DNA from: Sphingobacterium sp.
GTDB taxonomy: Bacteria > Bacteroidota > Bacteroidia > Sphingobacteriales > Sphingobacteriaceae
Assembly (NCBI GenBank): GCA_031286695.1
Contig: JAITTY010000006.1
Coordinates: 1,054,001-1,118,000, forward strand
Reading direction: 5' to 3'
Length of the DNA: 64,000 nucleotides
Shown here piece by piece: positions 16,532-24,985 of this stretch. The notes beneath the pieces are model-generated. The model was not told the DNA's origin. It searched no databases and worked only from the letters and a program-made list of their open reading frames with translations. A program made the position numbers and the translations under genes. How positions within the stretch are numbered: position 1 is the stretch's first letter; the number at the start of each line of letters is the position of its first letter.

Positions 16532-16539
16532 TACATTTG
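16532..16539 (+). promoter_or_regulatory. Candidate -7 box for dnaB
   Basis: TACATTTG matches TAnnTTTG, 54 bases upstream of the dnaB ATG. No clear TTG lies at the -33 distance, so only half the promoter is supported. Confidence 0.4.
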
Positions 16540-16592
16540 TTATCCTATCTCAATTTATAAGGATAGCAAAGCTATATTTCTGATATAATATC

Positions 16593-18206
16593 ATGATGAA
16601 CGACAGTAATTTTGAAGCGAATAACACGGATAACAACAAACGGGGTAATTATGGCGAACGTCGTACCAAATTAAATAATTTGGTGAGCGGTTTGGGCAAA
16701 CTTCCGCCGCAGGCAGTGGACCTTGAAGAAGCTGTTTTGGGGGCTTTGATGCTGGAGAAAAATGCGCTGAGTGAAATTATTGATATTCTAAAACCAGAAT
16801 CGTTTTACAAAGAATCACATCAAAAGATTTTTGAAGCGATTTTTGGCCTTTTTCAAAAGACTTCTCCAATTGATATATTAACCGTTACCTCTGAGCTTAG
16901 ACGCATGGGGGCTCTTGAAATGGTCGGTGGTGCCTATTATATTACTCAATTGACAGATCGCGTGGTTTCTGCAGCTAATATTGAGTATCATGCACGTATT
17001 ATTTCGCAGAAATATATTCAGCGTGAACTTATCAAAGTTTCTACGGAAATTATTAACAGTTCATATGATGAGACATCAGATATCTTCGATCTTTTGGATC
17101 ATGCTGAAAAAAGCTTGTTCGATATCGCGCAGAATAACTTGCGGAGAGATTCGAGGAAGATGGATGATATTATGCGTGAGGCGATTTCTAATCTTGAGAT
17201 GCTGCGTGACCGCACGGATGGTCTGACAGGTGTGCCTTCGGGTTTGACTGCCTTGGATCGTATGACTTCAGGTTGGCAGCCTTCCGATCTTGTTATTATT
17301 GCAGCACGTCCAGCGATGGGAAAGACGGCATTTGTACTTTCCGTTGCACGTAATGCGGCTGTGGAACATGGCAAAGCAGTCGCCGTATTCTCGCTGGAGA
17401 TGTCATCTGTTCAGCTTGTCAATCGTCTAATCGCTGGTGAAACAGAAATTGAGCAAGAGAAATTGAAAAAAGGAAATCTTGCTGATCATGAATGGCAACA
17501 ATTACATTCGCGGATTGGTCGTTTAACCGATGCGCCCATTATTATTGACGATACACCAGCGTTGAACGTGTTCGAATTTAGAGCAAAATGTAGACGTTTA
17601 AAAGCACAATACGATATCCAAATGGTCATCGTCGATTATCTACAGTTGATGCATGGAAAAGCAGACGGTAAAGGTGGGGGGAATCGTGAACAAGAGATCG
17701 GTAGTATTTCCCGTGCTTTGAAATCTGTTGCCAAAGAGTTAAATATTCCTGTGCTTGCATTGTCGCAGTTGAGTCGCGCGGTGGAATCAAGACCAGGAAA
17801 TAGTAAGCGTCCAATGTTGTCCGATTTACGGGAGTCTGGTTCTATTGAGCAGGATGCCGATATGGTTCTTTTCTTATATAGACCCGAATATTATGGTTTG
17901 ACAGAAGATGAAGAGGGGCGTCCTACTGCGGGAGTCGGTGAAGTTATTATTGCAAAACACCGTAATGGGGAGACCGGAATTGTTCCACTTCGCTTTGTGG
18001 GTAAGTTTGTGAAGTTTGTGGATTTAGAAGATGAGTTTTCGGGTATGGGCGGAGGAGATGGATTTGGTGATGCGCCGGCTACTTTTTCTGCTTCGGCCTT
18101 GAATCCGTCGCCAAACTTTGCTGATGATTTTAGTGGTGGTGGCTTCAGTGGTGGTATCACGATGCCATCTCGAATGAACGATATGCCTGATGATGCACCA
18201 TTTTAG
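16593..18206 (+). CDS. dnaB: Replicative DNA helicase DnaB
   Basis: Encodes 537 residues (ATG at 16593; a second ATG at 16596 is equally possible). The N-terminal domain contains PPQAVDLEEAVLGALMLEKNAL; the RecA-like domain begins near residue 205 with TGVPSGLTALDRMTSGWQ, Walker A ARPAMGKTA and the FSLEMS motif, Walker B-like VIVDYLQLMHG, LSQLSRAVE, and the DR-E-S segment DLRESGSIEQDADMVLFLYR. There is no intein. The C-terminus has a Gly-rich, acidic tail (about 495-537). DnaB unwinds DNA at the replication fork as a hexamer. It is a single-gene unit with a terminator. Confidence 0.97.
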   Translation: MMNDSNFEANNTDNNKRGNYGERRTKLNNLVSGLGKLPPQAVDLEEAVLGALMLEKNALSEIIDILKPESFYKESHQKIFEAIFGLFQKTSPIDILTVTSELRRMGALEMVGGAYYITQLTDRVVSAANIEYHARIISQKYIQRELIKVSTEIINSSYDETSDIFDLLDHAEKSLFDIAQNNLRRDSRKMDDIMREAISNLEMLRDRTDGLTGVPSGLTALDRMTSGWQPSDLVIIAARPAMGKTAFVLSVARNAAVEHGKAVAVFSLEMSSVQLVNRLIAGETEIEQEKLKKGNLADHEWQQLHSRIGRLTDAPIIIDDTPALNVFEFRAKCRRLKAQYDIQMVIVDYLQLMHGKADGKGGGNREQEIGSISRALKSVAKELNIPVLALSQLSRAVESRPGNSKRPMLSDLRESGSIEQDADMVLFLYRPEYYGLTEDEEGRPTAGVGEVIIAKHRNGETGIVPLRFVGKFVKFVDLEDEFSGMGGGDGFGDAPATFSASALNPSPNFADDFSGGGFSGGITMPSRMNDMPDDAPF

Positions 18207-18239
18207 TAATTAATTTTACGTAAGTATTCCTAATAATAG

Positions 18240-18270
18240 AAAAAACCGAATGATTTAAATTCGGTTTTTT
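18240..18270. terminator. Bidirectional terminator between dnaB and DUF3078 gene
   Basis: An 11- to 12-bp stem (AAAAAACCGAAT, 18240-18251, with ATTCGGTTTTTT, 18259-18270) has T runs on both strands and lies between two convergent genes. Confidence 0.85.
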
Positions 18271-18332
18271 CGTTTATAGCAGTTATAATTTATATTGCTT
18301 ATGAGGGCTTGTTCCTGCTGTTTTTTTGATCT

Positions 18333-19226
18333 TTAAAATTTATAGGTCACACCTGCACCAACAATTTGCCTGATTTGCAGTGCAGAATTTCTCCTCCCAA
18401 CTTCAGCGCCGTCTTTAATAATCGGGATAGCAGTATTGTCATCATAGATCATCTGTACACCTGCGTTTACGGTGATAAACTTGTTTACTTTCATAAAAAG
18501 ATTTGCTGTGTAATCAATATCTACATTTTGAGGTTTATCTAAATAGTTTGAATAGAGTTTTAGTATATTTTCAAATGAAATATTCTCCATTAAATTCACT
18601 TTATAATAAGCGTCAAATGATGCACCAAATTCTGTGCGGGATTTGCTGTTTTGGTCGAGACCGTATCGTGTAGACAAGAGTGTGTCTCTTACAAATACAA
18701 ATCTGAGCGCCGCAGGGGAGAGGTTGAATCTGAGGTTATCAGATCTTTTGTATGCAAAACCAGGTCCGAAGCTCAAATACGCCGGTGCTAAAAATCTCGA
18801 TATTGGCTTTTTCGGTGATTCTGTATAGTCATAACCATCGGCAAATTGTGTGTTGAAATTTAAAAAGAATGTATATAGCCAGTATTGGGACGTTTGATGG
18901 CCCAACAAGCTGTTTAATACTAATCGGTCGTCATTTTTTCGCCAGTCCGATTCTTTTTGAAAGGTTAGCCCATAAGCTGCCAGAACTTTGTTGTCCCATG
19001 ACCATTTGCCTTTCTTGTAATTGAAGTCGTAATTGAGAGTTAGGTTGCCGGAAAATGAATTTACCCCACCTGCTGCCCAATTGGAAAATGAACTTTGGTT
19101 GATCAAAAAAGTGTTTTCTCCTTTGATGATCCAGGTTTTGGTGCTGTCTGCTGCAGTTGTTTGAGCGTAGGTTTCATGTGCTATTAAACTTAAAGCGATA
19201 AGGATAATTGATTTTATTATTTTCAT
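18333..19226 (-). CDS. DUF3078 outer-membrane-like protein
   Basis: Encodes 297 residues. A signal peptide (MKIIKSIILIALSLIAHETYAQ) precedes a mature chain with alternating polar and aromatic residues and a C-terminal VGAGVTYKF, the aromatic ending of an outer-membrane beta-barrel. The N-terminal mature part carries the DUF3078 hallmarks NQSSFSNWAAGGVNSFSGN and LAAYGLTFQKESDWRKNDDRL. The family is common in Bacteroidota and has no known function. It is a single gene on the minus strand, convergent with dnaB. Confidence 0.85.
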   Translation of the reverse strand: MKIIKSIILIALSLIAHETYAQTTAADSTKTWIIKGENTFLINQSSFSNWAAGGVNSFSGNLTLNYDFNYKKGKWSWDNKVLAAYGLTFQKESDWRKNDDRLVLNSLLGHQTSQYWLYTFFLNFNTQFADGYDYTESPKKPISRFLAPAYLSFGPGFAYKRSDNLRFNLSPAALRFVFVRDTLLSTRYGLDQNSKSRTEFGASFDAYYKVNLMENISFENILKLYSNYLDKPQNVDIDYTANLFMKVNKFITVNAGVQMIYDDNTAIPIIKDGAEVGRRNSALQIRQIVGAGVTYKF

Positions 19227-19691
19227 GTGTATACTTATTTTGTTTGCATTTCCATGTTATTATAATTTCCATGAGCAGGTACAATTTTACGTCTTTTTAT
19301 GGGGCTAAATGTAGTCGATTATTCCTAGTTATAGGATTTCCTGAACTACTTATTGTCCTATGCTACATTGGTCTTCGCGATGCTTATGAAAGCTAGCTTA
19401 TTATCCATTTTCAACGTGATGTTTTAAGCGTGTACGAGAAAATAAATGTTTTATAACTAAACGAATAAATGGGGGGAATGTTTTTTTGTCGTTTTGATTG
19501 TGTTTATTTTAAATAAAATCAGAACTTTGCTCAATTGTATGTATACGCTATTTATTAGCGTAACAGCTCTTGGATAAAAGTTTGTGAACGGCTTTTGACA
19601 AGGTCCAGAAACAGGAAGAGAGTCATTCTTTTGGATCGAGAAAACTGGCTTCTCTAGGGCTATTCACAACAATAACTTATAAAATGTTTAA
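19227..19691. other. Spacer between DUF3078 and rlmH
   Basis: A 465-base AT-rich divergent spacer. I find no open frame with coding character and no RNA gene; a short ACGCTA/TTAGCGT hairpin near 19546-19562 is the only structure. Promoters for both flanking genes presumably lie here. Confidence 0.5.
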
Positions 19692-20165
19692 ATGAAGATA
19701 ACGTTACTTTGTATAGGGAAGACGGATGACAAATACCTGATTGAAGGTATTGAAAAGTATATTAAACGGTTAAAGTTTTATGTGAACTTTAATATTATGG
19801 TGATACCAGATATCAAAAATGTCAAGAATCTTTCTGCTGAGCAGCAGAAAGATAAGGAGGCTCTTTTGATTCTGAAACAATTACAGCCTCAAGATTTAGT
19901 CGTTCTGCTGGATGAACATGGAAAAGAGTTTCGCTCCTTGGAGTTTTCTGCTTATCTGGAAAAAATGATGGTGCAAAGTGTTCAGCATATGGTATTTATT
20001 ATTGGCGGTCCCTATGGGTTTGACCAAAAAATTTATGATCGCGCAAATTCAAAAATTTCATTGTCCAAGATGACATTTTCACATCAAATGATTCGTTTGT
20101 TTTTTACAGAACAGCTTTATCGAGCATTTTCTATCATGAAGGGTGAGCCTTATCATCACGAATAA
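19692..20165 (+). CDS. rlmH: 23S rRNA pseudouridine-1915 N3-methyltransferase RlmH
   Basis: Encodes 157 residues, the normal length of this SPOUT methyltransferase. It begins MKITLLCIGKTDDKYLIEGIEKYIKRL; the SAM-binding knot is visible as VVLLDEHGKEF, FIIGGPYGFD, and the C-terminal SKMTFSHQMIRLFFTEQLYRAFSI...GEPYHHE signature. It methylates pseudouridine 1915 in helix 69 of 23S rRNA on the assembled ribosome. A 48-residue membrane protein gene follows 26 bases later. Confidence 0.96.
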   Translation: MKITLLCIGKTDDKYLIEGIEKYIKRLKFYVNFNIMVIPDIKNVKNLSAEQQKDKEALLILKQLQPQDLVVLLDEHGKEFRSLEFSAYLEKMMVQSVQHMVFIIGGPYGFDQKIYDRANSKISLSKMTFSHQMIRLFFTEQLYRAFSIMKGEPYHHE

Positions 20166-20191
20166 TATGGAAAAAAGTCCGTAACTTCATC

Positions 20192-20338
20192 ATGAATAAA
20201 AACAAGCTTATGAATTTGCCCAACAAACGAGATTACCACTATAAAAGTGACGAAGGAGAGAAAAATAGCCAATTGAATAAATACATTATGATTGCTTGTA
20301 TTATCATCGTAATCGCATTGGCCTATTTTTTTGCATAG
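20192..20338 (+). CDS. Small predicted membrane protein (48 aa)
   Basis: ATG 20192 to TAG 20336-20338 encodes 48 residues: a charged N-terminal half (MNKNKLMNLPNKRDYHYKSD...) and a single C-terminal membrane helix (YIMIACIIIVIALAYFFA). It lies 26 bases downstream of rlmH in the same direction and ends just before a long hairpin, which suggests cotranscription. The opposite strand is also open here (20156-20353), but the plus-strand reading has the more natural topology and context. No family recognised; it may be missed by gene callers because of its size. Confidence 0.55.
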   Translation: MNKNKLMNLPNKRDYHYKSDEGEKNSQLNKYIMIACIIIVIALAYFFA

Positions 20339-20346
20339 CTTAATGC

Positions 20347-20402
20347 CCTCCATACGGATCTAGTAAAAGAAATAAATCTCTTACTTAATATCCGTATGGA
20401 GG
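20347..20402. repeat. Long hairpin downstream of the rlmH unit
   Basis: A 13-bp perfect inverted repeat (CCTCCATACGGAT, 20347-20359, with 20390-20402) encloses an inner near-perfect pair (GTAAAAGA / TCTCTTAC). No T run follows, so it is not a classic terminator; it may stabilise the 3-prime end or be a protein site. Confidence 0.55.
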
Positions 20403-20441
20403 ATATCAGCAGATGATTTTAATAAATTTTAATTGAATTGT

Positions 20442-20464
20442 TTAAGCAAGAACGCTTAATTTTT
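20442..20464 (+). terminator. Weak terminator in the rlmH downstream region
   Basis: TTAAGC (20442-20447) and GCTTAA (20454-20459) flank a 6-base loop and run into five T. The following 260 bases (20465-20724) show no coding potential or further structure. Confidence 0.45.
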
Positions 20465-20724
20465 GGGAGAAGGTTGGCAGGTTTTGCGCGTTCTTTTTGG
20501 GGCGGTGTTGTTTACGAATCCCCAGTTGGTCATATAGAATGACAAGGGATTAATTTCTAATAATTTTTTCATTTTTTCTTTTTTTACCATATAATAATTT
20601 ATTGATTCACTAATAGATGATCAATAATCGAGCCAAACTAGAGCGGTTGTCATGTTCGAAAAGAAATATAGCAAATAAGGTCAATAGAAAATAATTGAAA
20701 ATGTGTTTTTTAGCACTAGGTCAA

Positions 20725-20757
20725 AATAAAACGCAGCCCATTTGAGAGGGGCTGCGT
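20725..20757 (-). terminator. Terminator after the PQQ sugar dehydrogenase gene
   Basis: A 9-bp GC-rich stem (ACGCAGCCC, 20731-20739, with GGGCTGCGT, 20749-20757) is followed on the minus strand by TTTTATTTT. Confidence 0.8.
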
Positions 20758-20773
20758 CGAATCGAAGTATTAT

Positions 20774-22027
20774 TTATTTTTTATCAATTTTATATAATTT
20801 TCCGATATCTGTGATAACGTACAGCGCGCCATCTTTGCCCTGCGTGATATCTCTAAATCGTTGTCCTTCACTGCCTAGTAGACGTTCTTCTCCAACCACT
20901 TTGTTATCCTTCAGTATAATTCTGGCAATGTGCATGCTGCTCAAACCACAAATAAAAAGATTATTCTTCCATTCGGGAATATTTTGTCCGGTATAGAAAG
21001 TAATTCCGCTAGGGGAGAGGACAGGGTCCCAATAATAAACAGGCTGTTCTAAACCGTCTTTTTGCTGTATGCCTTCACCAACTTTATCTCCTTTATATTC
21101 GATACCATATGTAATTGTTGGCCACCCATAGTTTTTGCCTGCCTGTATTCTATTCAGCTCATCGCCACCCCGAGGGCCAAATTCAGTTTCCCAAAGATCA
21201 CCTGTTTCTGGATGTAGTACGAGTCCTTGTGGATTGCGATGTCCATAGCTGTAAATTTCGGGACGGACATTCGGCTTACCTATAAATGGATTGCCAGGTG
21301 CAGGCTGTCCATCAGTGGTGATACGTAAGATCTTGCCCAATGCTGCATTCAGGTCTTGTGCCAGTGGTCTAGTAACCAAATCTGATCTTTCACCAGTACT
21401 CAGAATAATATTTCCTTCTTTATCGAAGATGATACGGCCGCCATAATGCAGATTCCCCTTATGTGCCGGAGTTGCCTGATAGATCACTTTAGCACCTTCT
21501 ATTGATTTCTCGTCTGCCGACAGTTTTCCTTTTGCAACTGCCGTCAAAGTTCCCGCAGCCGTATTGTCCGAGAAAACCCAGTATATCATCCGATTTGATT
21601 CAAAATTTGGGTCAAGACGTAATCCTAAAAGCCCTCCTTGGCCGCTGCTATTTACTGGAGGTAAACCTTTGATCGGTTCTCCTAGCTTGCCGTCTGTACT
21701 TGCAATACGAAAGTCACCCTCTTTTTCTGAAATTAATAATCGGCCATCGGGCAGTGTAGTAATTCCCCAAGGTGATTTTAATCCTTCTGCGATTACCTTC
21801 CCTTCGAAAGGAGTCGTCGTTTTCGCACCTTGAATTCTGGTTTGTCCGGCAAATGCTGGTTTATAATCTGTGTTTGCCTTTTGTGTTTCTACTGGAGGGT
21901 AGCTTGTGGTGTCAGTTGCAGAATTTGCGCTGCTATCCGAACTTGAATTTGAATTCGCATGATTGGAATTACATGCCGTTAATCCTAAAGATACGGTTAA
22001 AAGGCTTAGTGTCAGTTTGGTTTTCAT
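20774..22027 (-). CDS. PQQ-dependent aldose sugar dehydrogenase, lipoprotein
   Basis: Encodes 417 residues. A lipoprotein signal peptide ends in LTAC (Cys19), followed by a long Ser/Asn/Thr-rich linker (20-60). The rest is a six-bladed beta-propeller of the glucose/sorbosone dehydrogenase family: LKSPWGITTLPDGRLLISEKEG, HYGGRIIFDKEGNIILSTGER, PEIYSYGHRNPQGL and WETEFGPRGGDELNRI, which hold the PQQ and Ca2+ site residues including the His in GHRNPQG. Such soluble-type enzymes oxidise aldoses in the periplasm. As no PQQ biosynthesis genes are in view, the cofactor may be taken up or made elsewhere. Confidence 0.88.
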   Translation of the reverse strand: MKTKLTLSLLTVSLGLTACNSNHANSNSSSDSSANSATDTTSYPPVETQKANTDYKPAFAGQTRIQGAKTTTPFEGKVIAEGLKSPWGITTLPDGRLLISEKEGDFRIASTDGKLGEPIKGLPPVNSSGQGGLLGLRLDPNFESNRMIYWVFSDNTAAGTLTAVAKGKLSADEKSIEGAKVIYQATPAHKGNLHYGGRIIFDKEGNIILSTGERSDLVTRPLAQDLNAALGKILRITTDGQPAPGNPFIGKPNVRPEIYSYGHRNPQGLVLHPETGDLWETEFGPRGGDELNRIQAGKNYGWPTITYGIEYKGDKVGEGIQQKDGLEQPVYYWDPVLSPSGITFYTGQNIPEWKNNLFICGLSSMHIARIILKDNKVVGEERLLGSEGQRFRDITQGKDGALYVITDIGKLYKIDKK

Positions 22028-22181
22028 TATCTTTGACTTGTTTGTTGTCTGATTATCTGCTTGAAGATATTAAAAATTAATGAAATATTATTTTCTAGCA
22101 TGTAATAATATATATACATTACCTATGAAATAAAAAGTGAAATGCTAGTTCAGCTTAATTGTTTTATACCTATTAAAGGAG

Positions 22182-22427
22182 TTACTTTGCTGCTAAACAA
22201 TTTTTTACTATCTGTTGGAGTTCCGTGTCCTTGTTGATATAATAATCACTTATATCAAGAATTGTATTTGTGTTTAAATTGTAAATACATACCGGCACAT
22301 AGTTGGGTTGTGCAGAGGTTTCGAAAGTTTTAAAATAGTCAGCACTTTCTTGGATGCTTGAAAATTCTTTGGATTCGCAATGCTGTGTGTCTTGATTATA
22401 GGCTATGGTTATAAAGTTCTTTTTCAT
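22182..22427 (-). CDS. Hypothetical protein, 81 aa
   Basis: Encodes 81 residues with no signal peptide or membrane segment; it starts MKKNFITIAYNQDTQHCESKEFSSIQ and is acidic with a predicted alpha/beta pattern and ends with a helix (ELQQIVKNCLAAK). Codon use is like its neighbours and the frame is uninterrupted from a good ATG, so I consider it real. It lies between murI (70 bases upstream on the same strand) and the PQQ dehydrogenase gene. No family recognised. Confidence 0.55.
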   Translation of the reverse strand: MKKNFITIAYNQDTQHCESKEFSSIQESADYFKTFETSAQPNYVPVCIYNLNTNTILDISDYYINKDTELQQIVKNCLAAK

Positions 22428-22497
22428 TATATCTCCCTTTTATCAGAATAACGAAAATTGGGAAGCAAAAGTTTTAAAAATCGTAGCTTTTTATTTT

Positions 22498-23322
22498 TTA
22501 AACACTGATATGGCTTGCCGCTATTGGCTGCCCAAAAAATATTTTTGCTTTGCTTTCAAAGTCTCTCGGATCATCTGTCGTATAGAAGGCCAATTGACCA
22601 TTTTGGGAACAAATTGTTTCAATTTCCTGATGTCTACTGAGATATTCTTTTAAGCTATTTGCAACAATAGGCCCCTGAGAGATTATCTTTATATTGCCGG
22701 GCGTATATTTTTTGATTACGGGCAGTAATAAAGGATAGTGGGTACAGGCCAGCACAATGGTATCAATCTGATCCGATTGTAGTAGAAGCTCGCGCAAATC
22801 CTTTTCTACAAAGTAATGAGCACCTTCTGTATTGATTTCATTGTTTTCTACTAAAGGAACCCAAAAAGGGCAGTCGTGCTGGAAAACTTCAATTTCTGGA
22901 TTGAACTTGTGTATTTCTATTTTATAAGATTCAGATTTTACAGTTCCTGTAGTCGCTAAAATACCTATCTTGTTTGTTTTCGTAAAATTGTGTACGATTT
23001 CTGTCGTAGGTCTAATGACGCCAAGAACTTTCTTTCCTGGAGGAAGGTCGTTTTGTTGAATGGTTCTTAGTGCTTTTGCTGAAGCTGTATTGCAGGCTAA
23101 GATTACGAGGTTACAGCCTAGGTCAAATAGCTTAAAAACACATTGTTTGGTGTAGTTATAAACGGTTTCAAAGGATCTTGTACCGTATGGAACACGGGCG
23201 TTATCGCCTAAATAGATATAATCGTACTGTGGCAAAAGATGCTGAATTTCCTTAAATACGGAAAGCCCCCCATAACCAGAGTCAAAAATGCCAATAGGCC
23301 CAGATTTTGATAAATTATCCAT
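22498..23322 (-). CDS. murI: Glutamate racemase
   Basis: Encodes 274 residues. MurI makes D-glutamate for peptidoglycan. Signatures are PIGIFDSGYGGLSV at the N-terminus, LGDNARVPYG, and the two catalytic cysteines in VILACNTASA (Cys77) and IVLACTHYPLL (Cys193). The start codon abuts a 17-bp perfect inverted repeat immediately upstream, which could control translation. It follows the GH125 gene on the same strand at a distance of 53 bases. Confidence 0.96.
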   Translation of the reverse strand: MDNLSKSGPIGIFDSGYGGLSVFKEIQHLLPQYDYIYLGDNARVPYGTRSFETVYNYTKQCVFKLFDLGCNLVILACNTASAKALRTIQQNDLPPGKKVLGVIRPTTEIVHNFTKTNKIGILATTGTVKSESYKIEIHKFNPEIEVFQHDCPFWVPLVENNEINTEGAHYFVEKDLRELLLQSDQIDTIVLACTHYPLLLPVIKKYTPGNIKIISQGPIVANSLKEYLSRHQEIETICSQNGQLAFYTTDDPRDFESKAKIFFGQPIAASHISV

Positions 23323-23363
23323 AACACAATGTTATAAGCTCTTTCACTTATAACATTGTGTTA
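23322..23363 (-). repeat. 17-bp perfect inverted repeat abutting the murI start
   Basis: TAACACAATGTTATAAG (23322-23338) and its exact complement (23347-23363) are separated by 8 bases. In the minus-strand transcript the stem's last base is the A of the murI AUG. No T run follows, so it is not an ordinary terminator for GH125; a translational control hairpin or RNA processing site is possible. Confidence 0.7.
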
Positions 23364-23375
23364 CAAGTTTCAGAT

Positions 23376-24791
23376 TTATTGAAGCAAAGATGGTTTCTCT
23401 TTATATATTTTCCAAATTAATTCGCCAAATAATGTATTTGTCCAAGCAAACCAATGTCTTGTGAATTTTTTAGGATCGTTTTTATGAAAAGATTCATGCA
23501 TAAATCCAGTTTCACCATGTGTATTGACCAGGGTTTTAATACAATTACGAATCTCATCATCATTTGTTGAGGTCTGCGCCCGCATAATAATGGACATCGG
23601 CCATATCATATCTCTTCCTATGTGAGGTCCACCAATGCCTTCTGCTGCTGTTCCCTTAAAAAAGAATGGATTTTTGTCGGAAAGAACAAAATTCCGTGTG
23701 CGTTGGTAAACTTCGTTATTTAGATCTACAGCACCTAAATAGGGTAGGGCCAACAAGCTTGGAATATTTGCGTCATCCATCATCAGATGACTCGAAAATC
23801 CATCTACTTCAAAGGCATATATTTTCCCCAACGTAGGGTGGTCTATGATTCCATATTTATTGACCGCGGCCTCCACTTCATTGGCCAATGCTTCCATTTG
23901 AGCTGCGAGTGTCTGTTCATTTTTGACCTTCTTCAAAATTTCCGCAGACTGTCTAAGGCTAACGATTGCAAATAAATTGGAGGGAATCAGAAATGAGAAA
24001 ATAGTGGAATCGTCTGAAGGTCGAAAACTAGAGCAGATCAAACCAACCGGATTTACAGGATATCCATAGCCATCTACTTGTAATGTGTCAGATCCTCTGG
24101 AGGTTGTCCGTTCAAATTTATAAGGACCTAAACTATCTTTACGTTGCTGTTCAACGAAAGTCTGATATACTTTATGTTGAGCTTCCAGCCATTCTTCATT
24201 AAACGGACTACTGTCATTAGTTTCTTTCCAATAATGATAGGCTAATCGAATTGGATAACATAATGAATCGATTTCCCATTTTCGTTCATGAATTCCAGGT
24301 TTCATGTTTGTATGATCACTGAACCATTCGCCTTTTTTTGTTGGATCGTTATAAAATGCATTGGCGTAGGGATCAATATTGATACATTTACTCTGTTTTT
24401 GGATTAAACCAACAATAAGATCCTGCAATTTTTTATCCTTTTTCATAAAAGGAAGGTACGGCCATACCTGCGCACTGCTGTCACGCAACCACATCGCATC
24501 AATATCTCCCGTGATTACATAAGTGTAATTCCGGCCATTTTGAACATAGGGAAATACGGTCGTATCCAAGGTATTCGGGAAACAATTGTTAAATAACCAA
24601 GCCAGTTCCTTATTCTTAACATTTTTCTGAAATTCTACAATTGCATCTTCGATTACCTTGCTGGAAAAAAGTCTTTTCTCTTTAACCGTTCGTACAGTAG
24701 GAAAAGAATGTTCCTGAGCAAAGGAAAATTTGCTTGTAAGTGCACCTGCAGTCAACAGGGTTGCGTTTTGGATAAATGTTCTGCGTTTCAT
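23376..24791 (-). CDS. Glycoside hydrolase family 125 (exo-alpha-1,6-mannosidase)
   Basis: Encodes 471 residues. The N-terminus MKRRTFIQNATLLTAGALTSKFSFAQ is a signal peptide with a twin-arginine-like RR start. The catalytic domain (about 40-465) shows the GH125 features: YVITGDIDAMWLRDSSAQVWPYL, EWFSDHTNMKPGIHERKWEIDSLCYPIRLAY, FRPSDDSTIFSFLIPSN, LMMDDANIPSLLALPYL, and HIGRDMIWPMSIIMRA. The family hydrolyses alpha-1,6-mannose linkages, for example in yeast mannan or N-glycans, from the non-reducing end. It is divergent from the Wzi-like gene and directly upstream of murI. Confidence 0.9.
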   Translation of the reverse strand: MKRRTFIQNATLLTAGALTSKFSFAQEHSFPTVRTVKEKRLFSSKVIEDAIVEFQKNVKNKELAWLFNNCFPNTLDTTVFPYVQNGRNYTYVITGDIDAMWLRDSSAQVWPYLPFMKKDKKLQDLIVGLIQKQSKCINIDPYANAFYNDPTKKGEWFSDHTNMKPGIHERKWEIDSLCYPIRLAYHYWKETNDSSPFNEEWLEAQHKVYQTFVEQQRKDSLGPYKFERTTSRGSDTLQVDGYGYPVNPVGLICSSFRPSDDSTIFSFLIPSNLFAIVSLRQSAEILKKVKNEQTLAAQMEALANEVEAAVNKYGIIDHPTLGKIYAFEVDGFSSHLMMDDANIPSLLALPYLGAVDLNNEVYQRTRNFVLSDKNPFFFKGTAAEGIGGPHIGRDMIWPMSIIMRAQTSTNDDEIRNCIKTLVNTHGETGFMHESFHKNDPKKFTRHWFAWTNTLFGELIWKIYKEKPSLLQ

Positions 24792-24891
24792 GCTTATTAA
24801 GGCTGTTTATGTTATATAAGGTTATTTAATGAGATGCAAGATATAAATATTTTTGAATAAAAGGAACAGCAAATACGATTTAGCATGATAA

Positions 24892-24921
24892 AATTGACTG
24901 AACATATGAATAAAGTCAATT
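24892..24921. promoter_or_regulatory. Operator-like inverted repeat in the GH125/Wzi spacer
   Basis: AATTGACT (24892-24899) and AGTCAATT (24914-24921) form an 8-bp dyad with a 14-base spacer, in the 194-base divergent region. TTAATTTG at about 24929-24936 resembles a -7 box for the rightward gene. Confidence 0.35.
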
Positions 24922-24985
24922 ATATTCGGTTAATTTGCGTTTAGGAATGCATTTTGCTAGAAAAAATAATCTTTGAAATAATTTT

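Noticed and set aside
20156..20353. 65-codon minus-strand frame opposite the small rlmH-linked gene
   Set aside because: Antisense to a plus-strand frame with better context and topology; overlaps the rlmH stop and has no promoter or neighbours.
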